DNA from: Synergistaceae bacterium
GTDB lineage: Bacteria; Synergistota; Synergistia; Synergistales; Aminobacteriaceae
Direction of reading: 5' to 3'
Assembly: GCA_012521675.1 (NCBI GenBank)
Contig: JAAYLU010000010.1
Coordinates: 1 to 56,658, forward strand
Length of the DNA stretch: 56,658 nt
The position numbers and the translations under genes are program-made. Under the pieces are notes generated by a model that was not told where the DNA came from, searched no databases, and worked only from the letters and a program-made list of their open reading frames with translations. Positions 17,065-25,775 of this stretch are shown here, in pieces; the first letter of the stretch is position 1; each line of letters starts with the position of its first letter.

Positions 17065-18596
17065 TACTTAACACCTCCGTGGGTGAAGCGCCCTCCAGCG
17101 ATTGTGCACAGCACTCCGGCGTCGCGCAGTTCCTTCCCCGACAGGTTGCTAATATCCCTGTCGAGCACGGCGATATCGGCCAGGCATCCGGCCTCTATAC
17201 GGCCGCCCTCCTCCAAGCCGATGGCCCTGTACGGGTTCTCCGCGAGCATGGGCAGGGCCTCTTCGAGAGTTAGCCTCTCTTCCGGCGCGAACGTCTTTTC
17301 TATTTTGCTCGGTCTCTCCATAAGAGCCCACAGGGAGTGAAGAGGGTTGGGCGACTCGACCGGTGTATCGCTCGATGCGGATATCGGTCCGCACTCCTTC
17401 ATAATCGAGCGCCACCTGTAAGCCCATTTCAGCCTCTCCGGTCCAAGTCGCAGCGGCGCCATGACGCTGTCGCTGGGTACGAAGGACGGCTGAATATCGC
17501 AGAATACGCCCAGCTCCGCAAGGCGCGACCTTTGGTCCGGGCGGCAGACGATAAGATGGTTCACCCTGTCTTTCAGTTTCGCAGGGCCGTACTCGGAGTC
17601 AACCGTAGAGATGCAGTCCAGCGCCTGGTCGAGCGCCCTGTCGCCTATCGCATGAAGCTGGGTCTGTACACCTCTTTGGCGCGCTGTCCGCAGCATGTCC
17701 AGAACTTGCTCATCGGTCCAGTTCAGCCGGCCTTCGTTGCAAGGCGAGTCGGAATACGGTATCGAGAGAGCGGCAGTGCGCCCTCCCAGGCTGCCGTCCA
17801 GAAAAATCTTCAGCCCTTGGTATCGCACCCATTCATTCCCGAACCCCGATGGCATCGGAGGATAGGAAGGGGAGTCGTGGTAGGTGAACACGCGCAGGGG
17901 CAGTTCTCCCGCGTTGCGCAGTTCCTCGTAAAGGGACAGGTCCTCCTCCATCCCGTAGTCGTCCGCGCCACACGGGTGCACTCCGGTCGCGCCGAGGGAT
18001 GCCAGCTCTGAGCAGGCTGATTTCAGCGCTTTTCGAAGAACATCTCTCGAGAATATGTTCATCTCCATTGCTCGCAACGCGTTAATGGCGTCCCTCTCCT
18101 CAAGCACGCCGTCGGCACTCGCGATGGCGGTCAGTTCAAGTGCCCTGCTGTTGGCGACGTTGATGTGGGTGCAGACACGCTGCAGCAGCACGGGGTTCGG
18201 TATGGCGAGGGAGTCGAGGTCGGCCCTTTTAAGCGAGCGGCAGCCGGTCCACCGCGTCTCGTTGTAGTTCCAGCCGCGTATCCAGCGATCCGCCGGGGTT
18301 CTGCGCGCCTCCTCCCGCACCATCTCAAGCAGTTCGTCGCGGGAGCGAGCGTTGCCCAGGTTCAGCAGGCTTCTTTGTTTGGCCCAGGTGGTGAGGTGGA
18401 GGTGCGAGTCGACAAAGCCAGGCAGCACCGACTCGCCAGACAGTCGCACCTCTTGAATGCCTGCGGAAGCTTCTGGCTGGAACTGGCTGTCATGGGCGAC
18501 CGCGACAATTCTGCCGTCCTCTATGAGCACCGAATGGCCGCTCGCGAAGGAGCGCCCGGTCCAGACCGTCCCCCCGGTTATGATCAGTCTCTTCAT
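17061..18596 (-). CDS. YtcJ-like metal-dependent amidohydrolase
   Basis: A 511-residue amidohydrolase of the amidohydrolase_3/YtcJ branch. The N-terminal beta domain leads into the metal site GFVDSHLHLT at about residue 62. Later landmarks are GWNYNETRW, LDGSLGGRTAAL, the second metal His in QLHAIGDRALD, and SDTPVESPNPL near the end. Relatives hydrolyse N-substituted amides; the substrate here cannot be told from sequence. No signal peptide is present, so it is cytoplasmic. The ATG at 18596 has GGGGGA six bases upstream; TTG 18602 is an alternative. It is coupled to alkA by overlapping stop/start (TTGA). Confidence 0.87.
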   Translation of the reverse strand: MKRLIITGGTVWTGRSFASGHSVLIEDGRIVAVAHDSQFQPEASAGIQEVRLSGESVLPGFVDSHLHLTTWAKQRSLLNLGNARSRDELLEMVREEARRTPADRWIRGWNYNETRWTGCRSLKRADLDSLAIPNPVLLQRVCTHINVANSRALELTAIASADGVLEERDAINALRAMEMNIFSRDVLRKALKSACSELASLGATGVHPCGADDYGMEEDLSLYEELRNAGELPLRVFTYHDSPSYPPMPSGFGNEWVRYQGLKIFLDGSLGGRTAALSIPYSDSPCNEGRLNWTDEQVLDMLRTARQRGVQTQLHAIGDRALDQALDCISTVDSEYGPAKLKDRVNHLIVCRPDQRSRLAELGVFCDIQPSFVPSDSVMAPLRLGPERLKWAYRWRSIMKECGPISASSDTPVESPNPLHSLWALMERPSKIEKTFAPEERLTLEEALPMLAENPYRAIGLEEGGRIEAGCLADIAVLDRDISNLSGKELRDAGVLCTIAGGRFTHGGVKY

Positions 18597-18634
18597 ATGC
18601 AATCCCCCGAGACAAAGATTTGAGCTCCGCGCTT

Positions 18635-18640
18635 ATTATA
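18635..18640 (-). promoter_or_regulatory. Possible -10 box for amidohydrolase-alkA
   Basis: TATAAT on the minus strand about 40 bases before the chosen ATG. No good -35 is visible at 16-18 bp. Confidence 0.35.
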
Positions 18641-18751
18641 GCCGAATTACGAGAGGCAGAGGGTACGGAGGGCAGTTCATCATGATAAAATCGGGCGAGC
18701 GGACAAGAGTTGCGATACGGCCTGTCTGCTCTAAAAAAAGGGGAGATGGAA

Positions 18752-19180
18752 ATGAAAGCACCGCTGAAGATCGAATGCATCGCCGGATATGCGACCATTA
18801 CAAAAAACCCCGCCGCCAGCGCGGCTCTGTTCCGGGATGTCCTGGGGCTGCCTCTCGAGGGGGACGAGGACTACGCTCACATGCAGAATTTCCCGGTTGC
18901 GGGGCACTTCGGAGTATGGTCACTGGCCATGGCGGCCCGCTCCTGCTTCGGGAAGGACGAGTGGCCGGAGGGCATCCCGGTGCCCACGTCAACTGTTGAG
19001 TTCGAGCTTCCGGATGTGGATGCCCTGCGCGAGGCTGTTCGGGAAATGCAGGACAAGGGATACGAGTTCCTCCATGATGCTCGCACGGAGCCCTGGGGAC
19101 AGACCGTTGCCAGGTTCATGAGCCCCGAGGGTGTGCTGGTGGGCCTCAGCTATGCGCCCTGGCTGCACGAGGGAGAGTAG
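18752..19180 (+). CDS. VOC-superfamily (glyoxalase/dioxygenase-like) protein
   Basis: A 142-residue single-domain vicinal-oxygen-chelate protein. The opening ECIAGYATITKNPAASAALF..VLGLPL matches the first beta-alpha-beta-beta module, and VEFELPDVDALREAVREM with FMSPEGVLVGLSY matches the second. Metal-site residues cannot be set with certainty. Family members include glyoxalases, ring-cleaving dioxygenases and antibiotic-binding proteins, so the function is open. The ATG at 18752 is chosen for GGGGAG six bases upstream. The stop at 19180 is directly before the next start, so the pair is likely cotranscribed. Confidence 0.8.
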   Translation: MKAPLKIECIAGYATITKNPAASAALFRDVLGLPLEGDEDYAHMQNFPVAGHFGVWSLAMAARSCFGKDEWPEGIPVPTSTVEFELPDVDALREAVREMQDKGYEFLHDARTEPWGQTVARFMSPEGVLVGLSYAPWLHEGE

Positions 19181-19181
19181 G

Positions 19182-20672
19182 ATGTCTCCATCCTTCGGAG
19201 ATGAGTGCGGTTCTCGCGGATCGCGTGCCTTTGCCATGACCAGGGTTAAAAAAGAGCTTGAAGAGCTGCCGCTTCTGCTTGACAGTGCCTCCGGCCTTGC
19301 CAGGGAGTGGCTCGATGCCTTGCCGTCCAGACGTGCCGGGGCCTTGGCTTCTGCTGATGAGCTCAGGGAATCACTTGAGGGGAATCTTAGCGAAAACGGG
19401 GAGGCGGCAACCAAAGTGGTGCAGAACTTTTCGCGATCGGTCGAGCCGGGGCTTGTCGCGTCCCCCGGACCTCGCTACTTCGGATTCGTCACGGGCGGCT
19501 CCCTTCCCGCCGCCCTCGTCGCCGACTGGCTGGCATCGGCGTGGGATCAGAACGGCTTCCTTTACGCTTCCTCCCCCGCCATCGCCGTGGCAGAGGAGAT
19601 AGTCGCCTCATGGGTGCTGGACCTGCTGGGGCTGCCGCCGGAGTCGTCCGTCGGGTTTGTTTCCGGCTGCCAGATGGCGAACTTCACAGCGCTTGCGGCT
19701 GCGAGGCACGAGGTATTGAGGGGAACCGGTTGGGACGTGGAGTCCGACGGTCTGTCCGGCGCACCAAGGATCACGGTCGTCGCGGGAGAGGAGGCTCACG
19801 GCACCATCTTCACGGCACTGAGGATGCTCGGCCTGGGCGAGAAAAACGTCATACTCGTGCCGACGGACGGGCAGGGACGGATGATCCCCGATGCCCTGCG
19901 GGAGGCCCTGAAGAACGTCTCCGGCCCGCTCATAGTCTGTCTTCAGTCCGGAAACCTCAACACGGGCGCTTTCGACCCGTGCGGGGAACTTATCCCACTG
20001 GCGAGGGAAAAGGGCGCGTGGGTGCACGTTGACGGCGCTTTCGGCCTGTGGGGACTGCTGCTGCCCGAGCTTGAACAGCACACCGCAGGGATCGCCCTTG
20101 CGGACTCCTGGGCGACCGACGCGCACAAGTGGCTGAACGTGCCCTACGACTCCGGGCTGGTGATGGTCAGGAACGCCGAGGCTCACGGGGGCGCCATGAT
20201 GGTGAAGGCCCCCCTGCTCGCGCCGGGCGAGGATCTGCGCGACCCTTCGGCCTGGGTGCCGGAGTCCTCCAGGAGGGGCAGGGTCTTTCCCCTGTACTGC
20301 GCCCTCAGGTCGCTAGGCAGGAGCGGACTGAGCGAGATGGTGGCGCGAAACTGCGCTCAGGCTCGTCTGTTCGCGTCGCTGCTGGGCGACGATCCATTGA
20401 TCGAGATACTGAACGACGTCGTCCTGAACCAGGTGCTGGTCGCCTTCAGGCCGCCGGAGGGCGTCGACGCGGACGAGTTCACCAGGCGCGTCATAGCCGC
20501 AGTGCAGCGCGAAGGGACCTGCTGGGCGGGAGGCAACGTCCGGAAGGGGCGCGCCGTCATGCGAATCTCCGTCTCGAACTGGTCGACTGAGGAGGAGGAC
20601 ATACGCCTCTCCGCGGCCGCGATCAGGCGCGTTCTCAGCGGGGAGCTGGAGAGCGTTCGTCGTGGATCGTGA
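19182..20672 (+). CDS. PLP-dependent decarboxylase-family enzyme
   Basis: A 496-residue group II decarboxylase-like fold-type I enzyme. The PLP Lys is in SWATDAHKWLNVPYDSG; the cofactor Asp region is VHVDGAFGLWG; GFVSGCQMANFTAL and AGEEAHGTIFTAL bind the phosphate and ring. Relatives decarboxylate aromatic amino acids, glutamate or aspartate; the substrate is not evident. The ATG at 19182 directly follows the VOC stop and has GGGAGAG upstream; ATG 19236 (MTRVKKELEELP) would give a more usual N-terminus and is a fair alternative. The 3' end overlaps the convergent methyltransferase gene by 38 bases. Confidence 0.85.
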   Translation: MSPSFGDECGSRGSRAFAMTRVKKELEELPLLLDSASGLAREWLDALPSRRAGALASADELRESLEGNLSENGEAATKVVQNFSRSVEPGLVASPGPRYFGFVTGGSLPAALVADWLASAWDQNGFLYASSPAIAVAEEIVASWVLDLLGLPPESSVGFVSGCQMANFTALAAARHEVLRGTGWDVESDGLSGAPRITVVAGEEAHGTIFTALRMLGLGEKNVILVPTDGQGRMIPDALREALKNVSGPLIVCLQSGNLNTGAFDPCGELIPLAREKGAWVHVDGAFGLWGLLLPELEQHTAGIALADSWATDAHKWLNVPYDSGLVMVRNAEAHGGAMMVKAPLLAPGEDLRDPSAWVPESSRRGRVFPLYCALRSLGRSGLSEMVARNCAQARLFASLLGDDPLIEILNDVVLNQVLVAFRPPEGVDADEFTRRVIAAVQREGTCWAGGNVRKGRAVMRISVSNWSTEEEDIRLSAAAIRRVLSGELESVRRGS

Positions 20673-21327
20673 GGAATATACTGGAACCCCCGACATCCTC
20701 CACGCTGAAGCGTCGGCCGCATTCCTCCCCCAGCCTCTCAAGGGCGGCGTGATCAAAGGTCGTGGCCGTGAAGCCGTCCTTGCAGACGATCACGCCGTCG
20801 CCTGTTTTCTCCATGTCGATCTCGCCCAGGAGCCCCTTGTCCGCCTGCTCCTGGAACCAGGCCAAACGGTGGTCCCAGAAGTCGGGGCTGTAGCTGCTGA
20901 AGCAGGCCCTTCCACCCGGTGAAAGCAGGCGCAGCGACTGGGCGATGAGGTTGGAGGGGTCGCCCTTCATCGCGGACAGCCCGTTCTGCAGGCACAGAAC
21001 CACGTCGAACGTCCGGTCGAATTCGAGCGAGTGGGCGTCCATGGTCTGGATGACGCAGTTCGGACAGTCCTTCAGATACTCTTTCCCGAGCTCGACCGAG
21101 CGCTCCGACAGGTCGACGCCCGTTATGCTCTTCAGGGAAGGGGCGAGCTCCTTCATTATCCTGCCGTAGCCGGCCCCGAGCTCCAGTGCGTCCTCGTCCC
21201 CGCCCAGGCCGGATCGGACGAACTCGATCTCGTCCTTAAGATAGTCGCGCACCTGGGGTATCGCCGTGTCGTACGCCTGGAACAGCAGATTGGCGTTGAG
21301 CTTCTCCGAGTAGTAGTCCTTGCCCAA
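20635..21327 (-). CDS. Class I SAM-dependent methyltransferase
   Basis: A 230-residue methyltransferase. Motif I is ALELGAGYGRIMKELAP (about residue 47), followed by the acidic loop ITGVDLSERSVELG, MDAHSLEF, and motif IV-V region TFDVVLCLQNGLSAM with LLSPGGRACF. It fits the methyltransf_25/11 group; the acceptor molecule is unknown. The start is TTG at 21327 with GGAGGG six bases upstream. It overlaps the decarboxylase gene tail-to-tail. A strong-looking promoter lies about 170 bp upstream, so the transcript would have a long leader. Confidence 0.85.
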   Translation of the reverse strand: MGKDYYSEKLNANLLFQAYDTAIPQVRDYLKDEIEFVRSGLGGDEDALELGAGYGRIMKELAPSLKSITGVDLSERSVELGKEYLKDCPNCVIQTMDAHSLEFDRTFDVVLCLQNGLSAMKGDPSNLIAQSLRLLSPGGRACFSSYSPDFWDHRLAWFQEQADKGLLGEIDMEKTGDGVIVCKDGFTATTFDHAALERLGEECGRRFSVEDVGGSSIFLTIHDERSPAPR

Positions 21328-21648
21328 ATCAAACCCTCCCTTCTTCCGTTGCGAAAGCGGTCGTTAACTCCGGCGAGATCGGGACTCGCTCGCGCTTCAG
21401 GGCCTCAAGTATCATGTCTGCCCCCGGCAGGTTCGAGCAGAGGAACTTGACCGGCGCCTCCCCCCTCCTCCGAAAGGCATGTACGTACAGTGGGCATCAA
21501 AATACTTGATGTGTGGCGAATTGTCAAACGATATTTTCCACCGCCCCGCCGCTTGCCCCGAGCCGTAAGATGGAGTATCCTCGTCGCAGGTGGAAGGGGC
21601 GGCCCGACCGGGCATCCGCCCGAAAACAGATCAGGAGGTCATCGGAGG
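21328..21648. other. Intergenic region with a leader and possible broken small gene
   Basis: This 321-bp gap separates the leftward methyltransferase from the rightward SHMT-like gene. On the minus strand, a frame ending at the TGA around 21329 reads convincingly like protein (APVKFLCSNLPGADMIL..), while the sequence before it reads on in a different frame (IKYFDAHCTYMPFGGG). The two join if one G is added to the six-G run near 21460. No ribosome site supports a clean start. It may be a frameshifted small gene, a sequencing slip or leader RNA. Confidence 0.4.
21499..21527 (-). promoter_or_regulatory. Sigma70-type promoter toward methyltransferase
   Basis: TTGACA (21527-21522), a 17-bp spacer and TATTTT (21504-21499) on the minus strand. 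The predicted transcript would start near 21492 and carry a leader of about 165 bases before the methyltransferase TTG. It overlaps the open frame described for this gap, so one of the two readings may be chance. Confidence 0.5.
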
Positions 21649-22911
21649 ATGCTTAAGCATACCAGGGTTTCCGATCCGGAACTTTACGGCATCGTTGCCG
21701 AGGAACTGGACCGGCAGGAGAGGAACATAGAGATGATAGCGTCGGAGAGCACCGAGTGCGAGGAGCTGCTGGAGCTGTCCGGATGTGTGTTCGCGAACAA
21801 GACCACGGAGGGCTATCCGGGGGCGCGCTTCCAGGCGGGTTCCCAGGTCGCGGACAAGATGGAGAGGCTCGGAATAGAGCGAGCGAAGGCCCTGTACGGA
21901 GCGGACCACGCGAACCTTCAGCCCTACTCGGGCTCGACGGCCAACTACGGCGTCTACGCCGCCGTTTTGAAGCCAGGCGACAGCGTCCTGGGGATGAGGC
22001 TGGACCATGGTGGACACCTGACGCACGGGTCGCCCGCGAACTTCATGAGCAAGTTCTATAATTTTACCTCGTACGGGTTGAACGAGCGGACCGAGCAGAT
22101 CGACTACGACGAGCTGGAGACCCTGGCCAGGGAGCACAAGCCAAGGCTTATCATCGCGGGCGGCAGCGCTTACCCGCGCCTTATAGACTACGAGAGGATC
22201 GCCGGAATTGCGCACTCGGTCGGCGGGATGCTTATGGTGGACATGGCCCACATAGCCGGACTAGTCGCGGCAAAGGTAATACCAAGCCCTGTGCCTTACG
22301 CTGACTTCGTCACCTCGTCGACCACGAAGACCCTGTGCGGCCCGCGCGGCGGCATGATCCTCTGCAAGGCGGAGCACGCCAAGGTCCTCGACAGAGGGGT
22401 ATTCCCCGGGGCCATCAGCTCCATCCACCTGAACATCATGGCCGCGAAGACGTGGCTCTTCAAGCACGCCGCCACTTCCGAGTTTCGCGATGTGATGCTT
22501 CGGGTCGTCGCCAACGCCAGGACCCTGGCCGACGAGATGGCCGGCTACGGATTTCGTGTGATCAGCGGCGGCACGGACAATCACATAGTGCTGCTGGATC
22601 TGCGACCCAAGGGCATAACCGGCAAGCTCTTCCAGGACGCGCTGGAGTACGTCGGCATCACAATCAACAAGAACATGATCCCGTCCGACCCGGAGAAGCC
22701 CTCGGTCACCAGCGGCGTCCGCATCGGGACCACCTCCGTGTCGCAGCGCAGTCTTGGCGCTGAGGAGATAAAAAAGATCGCGGCCATTATGAACAGGGTC
22801 GCGAGCGCGCCGGAGGACGGAACAGTGCTCGACTCGAGCAGAAAAGAGGCCCTGGAGCTGATCGCCAACTTCCCACTCTATCCGAGGGGGCCTCTCGGCG
22901 AGGGAGAGTAG
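21649..22911 (+). CDS. Serine hydroxymethyltransferase-like enzyme with altered active site
   Basis: A 420-residue fold-type I PLP enzyme that aligns along its length with GlyA. Conserved parts include NKTTEGYPGARF, HGGHLTHGSP, VDMAHIAGLVAA, the PLP Lys in SSTTKTLCGPRGG, SGGTDNHIVLLDL and PSVTSGVRIGT. Several usual active-site residues differ: THKT is TTKT, the Tyr-Tyr after EGYPG.R is Phe-Gln, and FPG.QGGP is FPGAISSI. It may therefore be a paralogue with another hydroxymethyl acceptor or aldolase activity rather than housekeeping GlyA. The ATG at 21649 has AGGAGG nine bases upstream. It is followed within a few bases by yhdT-panF. Confidence 0.85.
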   Translation: MLKHTRVSDPELYGIVAEELDRQERNIEMIASESTECEELLELSGCVFANKTTEGYPGARFQAGSQVADKMERLGIERAKALYGADHANLQPYSGSTANYGVYAAVLKPGDSVLGMRLDHGGHLTHGSPANFMSKFYNFTSYGLNERTEQIDYDELETLAREHKPRLIIAGGSAYPRLIDYERIAGIAHSVGGMLMVDMAHIAGLVAAKVIPSPVPYADFVTSSTTKTLCGPRGGMILCKAEHAKVLDRGVFPGAISSIHLNIMAAKTWLFKHAATSEFRDVMLRVVANARTLADEMAGYGFRVISGGTDNHIVLLDLRPKGITGKLFQDALEYVGITINKNMIPSDPEKPSVTSGVRIGTTSVSQRSLGAEEIKKIAAIMNRVASAPEDGTVLDSSRKEALELIANFPLYPRGPLGEGE

Positions 22912-22912
22912 C

Positions 22913-23239
22913 GTGATGATGAAAAAAAACGAGCTCGGGTTCGTCGAGGACCCAAGGTACAAAGATTGTGAGAGAGAGGCATGGTACGGCGCGGCCCTCG
23001 GCCTGGTCAACCTTGCGATATGGGCCGTCGGCGGCTACTGGCTGGGGAGCGGCCCGACGGAGGAATACTCCTACATCATGGGTTTCCCCGCGTGGTTCTT
23101 CGTCTCCTGCGTGGCCAACTCCGCGCTGGCGATCGGGGGTGCGATCTACATAGTCAAGAGAAAGATGCGCGACATGCCGCTGGGCCCCATGACGGAGGAT
23201 GAAGCGGCCGAGTACGAGAAGGCGGGGGCCGGGTCATGA
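22913..23239 (+). CDS. YhdT-like small membrane protein (DUF997)
   Basis: A 108-residue protein with two membrane segments (about residues 28-47 and 61-83) and a charged C-terminal tail. The pattern DPRYKDCEREAWYGAALGLVNLAIW is typical of DUF997/YhdT, which is usually encoded just before the pantothenate symporter panF. It is presumed to be an accessory part of that transporter. The start is ambiguous among GTG 22913, ATG 22916 and ATG 22919; all follow AGGGAGAG. The stop overlaps panF as ATGA, and the gene begins two bases after the SHMT-like stop. Confidence 0.82.
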   Translation: MMMKKNELGFVEDPRYKDCEREAWYGAALGLVNLAIWAVGGYWLGSGPTEEYSYIMGFPAWFFVSCVANSALAIGGAIYIVKRKMRDMPLGPMTEDEAAEYEKAGAGS

Positions 23240-24732
23240 ACGGGCTTAACTGGTCCACCCTGCTGCCGATAGCTGCCTACTTCGCGGCCATGTACGCGAT
23301 CGGTTTTTACGCGATGAGGATGACGCACAGGGCCAGCCTCGACAAGGGCGGCTGCGGCGCCGCCTACATGGAGGAGTACATGACGGGCGGGCGCGCGTCG
23401 GGAGGCTTCGTGCTGGCGATGACGCTGGTGGCCACCTACCTCAGCGCGGGCAGCTTCATAGGCGGCCCCGGAACGGCCTACACGCACGGCCTGGCATGGG
23501 TATTCCTCGCGATGGCCCAGATACCGACGGGGTACTACACCCTGATGGTCCTAGGGAAAAAATTCGCCATCGTCTCGCGCAAGACCGGGGCCAACTCGAT
23601 CAGCGACTTCCTTCGCGCTCGCTACCAGAGCAGCGCGGTGCTGATAATCGCCTCCCTGTCGATAATCTGCTTCCTGGTGGCGGCGATGTCCGCGCAGCTC
23701 ATCGGTGCGGCCCGCCTTCTGCAGGGATCCACCGGTCTGGACTACAGAAGCGCGCTGATCTTCTTCGCGGTGACGGTGGTCGTCCACACCGCGGTGGGAG
23801 GCTTCAGGGGAGTGGTCTTCAACGATACCCTGCAAGGGGTGGTCATGACGATGTCGACCCTCGCGTTGTTCGCCGCCGTATTGGTAAAGGGCGGGGGAGT
23901 GGCGAGCATGGTCGGGCGGATGGAGGCGCTGAATCCCGGCATGATCTCCCCTTACGGAGTGCAGGAGGGGTTCATGAGCGTGCCGTGGGTATCCAGCTTC
24001 TGGGTGCTTGTCGGCTTCGCTGTCGTTGGTATCCCGGCCGTGGCCCAGAGGGCGATGAGCTACAGGGACTCCGAAAGTCTTCACTCGGGAATCATCTACG
24101 GGGCGGTTGTCTCAATCGTGCTGCTCCTGGGGATGCACCTTGCGGGGGCGTTCGGCTCGGTGCTCGTCTCGGATATCTCCTCAGGGGACCTCGTGATACC
24201 AACCCTGATAACCACTCTGTTCCATCCAGTGGTCGCCGGGCTGGTGTTGGCGGGCCCGCTGGCGGCGGTGATGTCGACGGTCGACTCGCAACTCCTGGTC
24301 GTGACCGCGGCAGTGGTGAACGACCTGCTGGTCAACTACGTCAACCCCGGCCTCAAGGACAGACTGCGCGCACTCCGCTTCATAACAGTGGCGACCTGCC
24401 TGGTGGTCGGCGCGATAACCGTGGTTCTCGCCTTCGATCCGCCGGAGCTGATGGTGTGGCTTAACCTGTTCGCGACCGCGGGACTGCTCTCCACCTTCCT
24501 CTGGCCGACCCTTCTCGGGCTTTATTGGAAAGGGGCCAACGCCCCCGGCGCTCTGGCGGGAATGGCGGCGGGGATAGCGACATACCTGTACTTCAACTAC
24601 TTCATACCGAGGCCGATCGGTCTGCACCCGATAGTGCCGTCGCTTGTGCTGTCTCTGGCGGCGTTCGTCGTCGTGGCCAGGATGACGAAAAAACCCTCCG
24701 TCGAGGTAATAAAACTCTTCTGGGGGCTTTGA
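23236..24732 (+). CDS. panF: Sodium/pantothenate symporter PanF
   Basis: A 498-residue member of the sodium:solute symporter family with about 13 membrane segments. Family marks are GGRASGGFVLAMTLVATYLS, SFIGGPGTAYTHGLAW, TAVGGFRGVVFNDTLQG and PAVAQRAMSYRD-type sequence. The preceding YhdT-like gene strengthens the PanF call over other symporters; substrate is still inferred. The operon SHMT-like-yhdT-panF links a C1-transferring enzyme with vitamin B5 uptake. A terminator hairpin lies 17 bases after the stop. Confidence 0.85.
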   Translation: MNGLNWSTLLPIAAYFAAMYAIGFYAMRMTHRASLDKGGCGAAYMEEYMTGGRASGGFVLAMTLVATYLSAGSFIGGPGTAYTHGLAWVFLAMAQIPTGYYTLMVLGKKFAIVSRKTGANSISDFLRARYQSSAVLIIASLSIICFLVAAMSAQLIGAARLLQGSTGLDYRSALIFFAVTVVVHTAVGGFRGVVFNDTLQGVVMTMSTLALFAAVLVKGGGVASMVGRMEALNPGMISPYGVQEGFMSVPWVSSFWVLVGFAVVGIPAVAQRAMSYRDSESLHSGIIYGAVVSIVLLLGMHLAGAFGSVLVSDISSGDLVIPTLITTLFHPVVAGLVLAGPLAAVMSTVDSQLLVVTAAVVNDLLVNYVNPGLKDRLRALRFITVATCLVVGAITVVLAFDPPELMVWLNLFATAGLLSTFLWPTLLGLYWKGANAPGALAGMAAGIATYLYFNYFIPRPIGLHPIVPSLVLSLAAFVVVARMTKKPSVEVIKLFWGL

Positions 24733-24748
24733 GGGCGATGGAAGAGGG

Positions 24749-24775
24749 GCGGGTGCCGAGAGGCCCCGCTTTTTT
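24749..24775 (+). terminator. Rho-independent terminator after panF
   Basis: Stem GCGGG-T-GCC / GGC-CCCGC (8 bp with one bulged T), loop GAGA, then TTTTTT. It ends the SHMT-like-yhdT-panF operon and touches the stop of the convergent ybaK. Confidence 0.75.
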
Positions 24776-25254
24776 CAATCTCCCGCACGGTGCTGCAGCG
24801 GGGCGTACTTCGCGCTCGTCAGTTTTTGCAGGTCTCCGGGCGAAAGTTCGATGTCCAGTCCCCTGCGCCCGGCGCTGACGAAGATCGTCTCCAGGGATTC
24901 GGCTGTCGAGTCTATGAAGGTTCGAAGCCGCTTCTTCTGCCCCAGCGGGCTGACCCCTCCGACCACGTAGCCAGTGGCGCGCTCGACGTCTGCCCTGGGC
25001 GCCATTGCAGCCTTTTTCGCCCCTGCGGCCTTCGCCATCTGTTTCATGCCGAGAGTGGAGTCGACCGGGATTATCCCCACGGCCAGCTCCCCGCCGTCCA
25101 GGGCCACGACCAGCGTCTTGAATACCCGAGCGGACGGAACCCCGAGCTTCTCCGCCGCCTCCATCCCGAAGGACTCGCTCGCAGGGTCGTGCTCGTACTC
25201 GTGCAGGGTGTAATCGATTTTCGCCCTCTTGGCCGCGACTATTCCGGGTGTCAT
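24775..25254 (-). CDS. ybaK: Cys-tRNA(Pro)/Cys-tRNA(Cys) deacylase YbaK
   Basis: A 159-residue YbaK/EbsC-type trans-editing protein that removes cysteine mischarged on tRNA-Pro. The catalytic Lys is in ARVFKTLVVAL (about residue 46), and the family's GYVVGGVSPLGQKKRLRTF loop and VSAGRRGLDIELSP end are present. The ATG at 25254 overlaps the DUF488 stop as ATGA, so it is the second gene of a small leftward operon. It converges on panF. Confidence 0.9.
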   Translation of the reverse strand: MTPGIVAAKRAKIDYTLHEYEHDPASESFGMEAAEKLGVPSARVFKTLVVALDGGELAVGIIPVDSTLGMKQMAKAAGAKKAAMAPRADVERATGYVVGGVSPLGQKKRLRTFIDSTAESLETIFVSAGRRGLDIELSPGDLQKLTSAKYAPLQHRAGD

Positions 25255-25607
25255 GAGCCCCCTCCTTCACGGCCCAGAAAGGCCGCTATCACCGATGCGT
25301 GGTTTATCGACCTGTCCCTGGCGGCGTAGATCAGGGTGACGTCGGTCTTTCGCAGATGTTCGCGGATGACCTCCACCGTGCTGTTGGCCTCCAGCTCCTT
25401 CGTGTAGAGGGAGCGGAACTCGTCCCAATTCGCCGGGTCGTGGTTGAAGAACTTGCGCAGGTCGGGGCTAGGGGCGACGTCCTTCAGCCAAAGATCGACC
25501 TTCGCCGCCTCCTTGGTGACGCCCCTGGGCCACAGGCGGTCCACCAGGATGCGAAAACCGTCCTCCGGCCCCGGCACGTCGTACACCCGCTTCAACAGCA
25601 GCTTCAT
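25251..25607 (-). CDS. DUF488 (YeaO-like) protein
   Basis: A 118-residue DUF488 protein. Family marks are KRVYDVPGPEDGFRILVDRLWPRGV, LWLKDVAPSPDLRKFFNHDP and VTLIYAARD. No biochemical function is established for YeaO-like proteins. The ATG at 25607 is chosen because AGGAGGTGA lies just upstream; the frame runs open 29 codons further but without a ribosome site. It overlaps ybaK by ATGA. Confidence 0.87.
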   Translation of the reverse strand: MKLLLKRVYDVPGPEDGFRILVDRLWPRGVTKEAAKVDLWLKDVAPSPDLRKFFNHDPANWDEFRSLYTKELEANSTVEVIREHLRKTDVTLIYAARDRSINHASVIAAFLGREGGGS

Positions 25608-25775
25608 TCTGTCACCTCCTGTGCCGAATGGCTGTCGGACAATTATAACACCGGTCGCCCTGCGGCAGCGACTTGCAGAAAACCCTTTCTTCATCCGTGG
25701 GGTTGTGATAGAGCCCCAAATGCCCTATTATGTTGAAGTAGATTTGTGACTCTTTCGGTCGAGGGGGGAGCGTTC

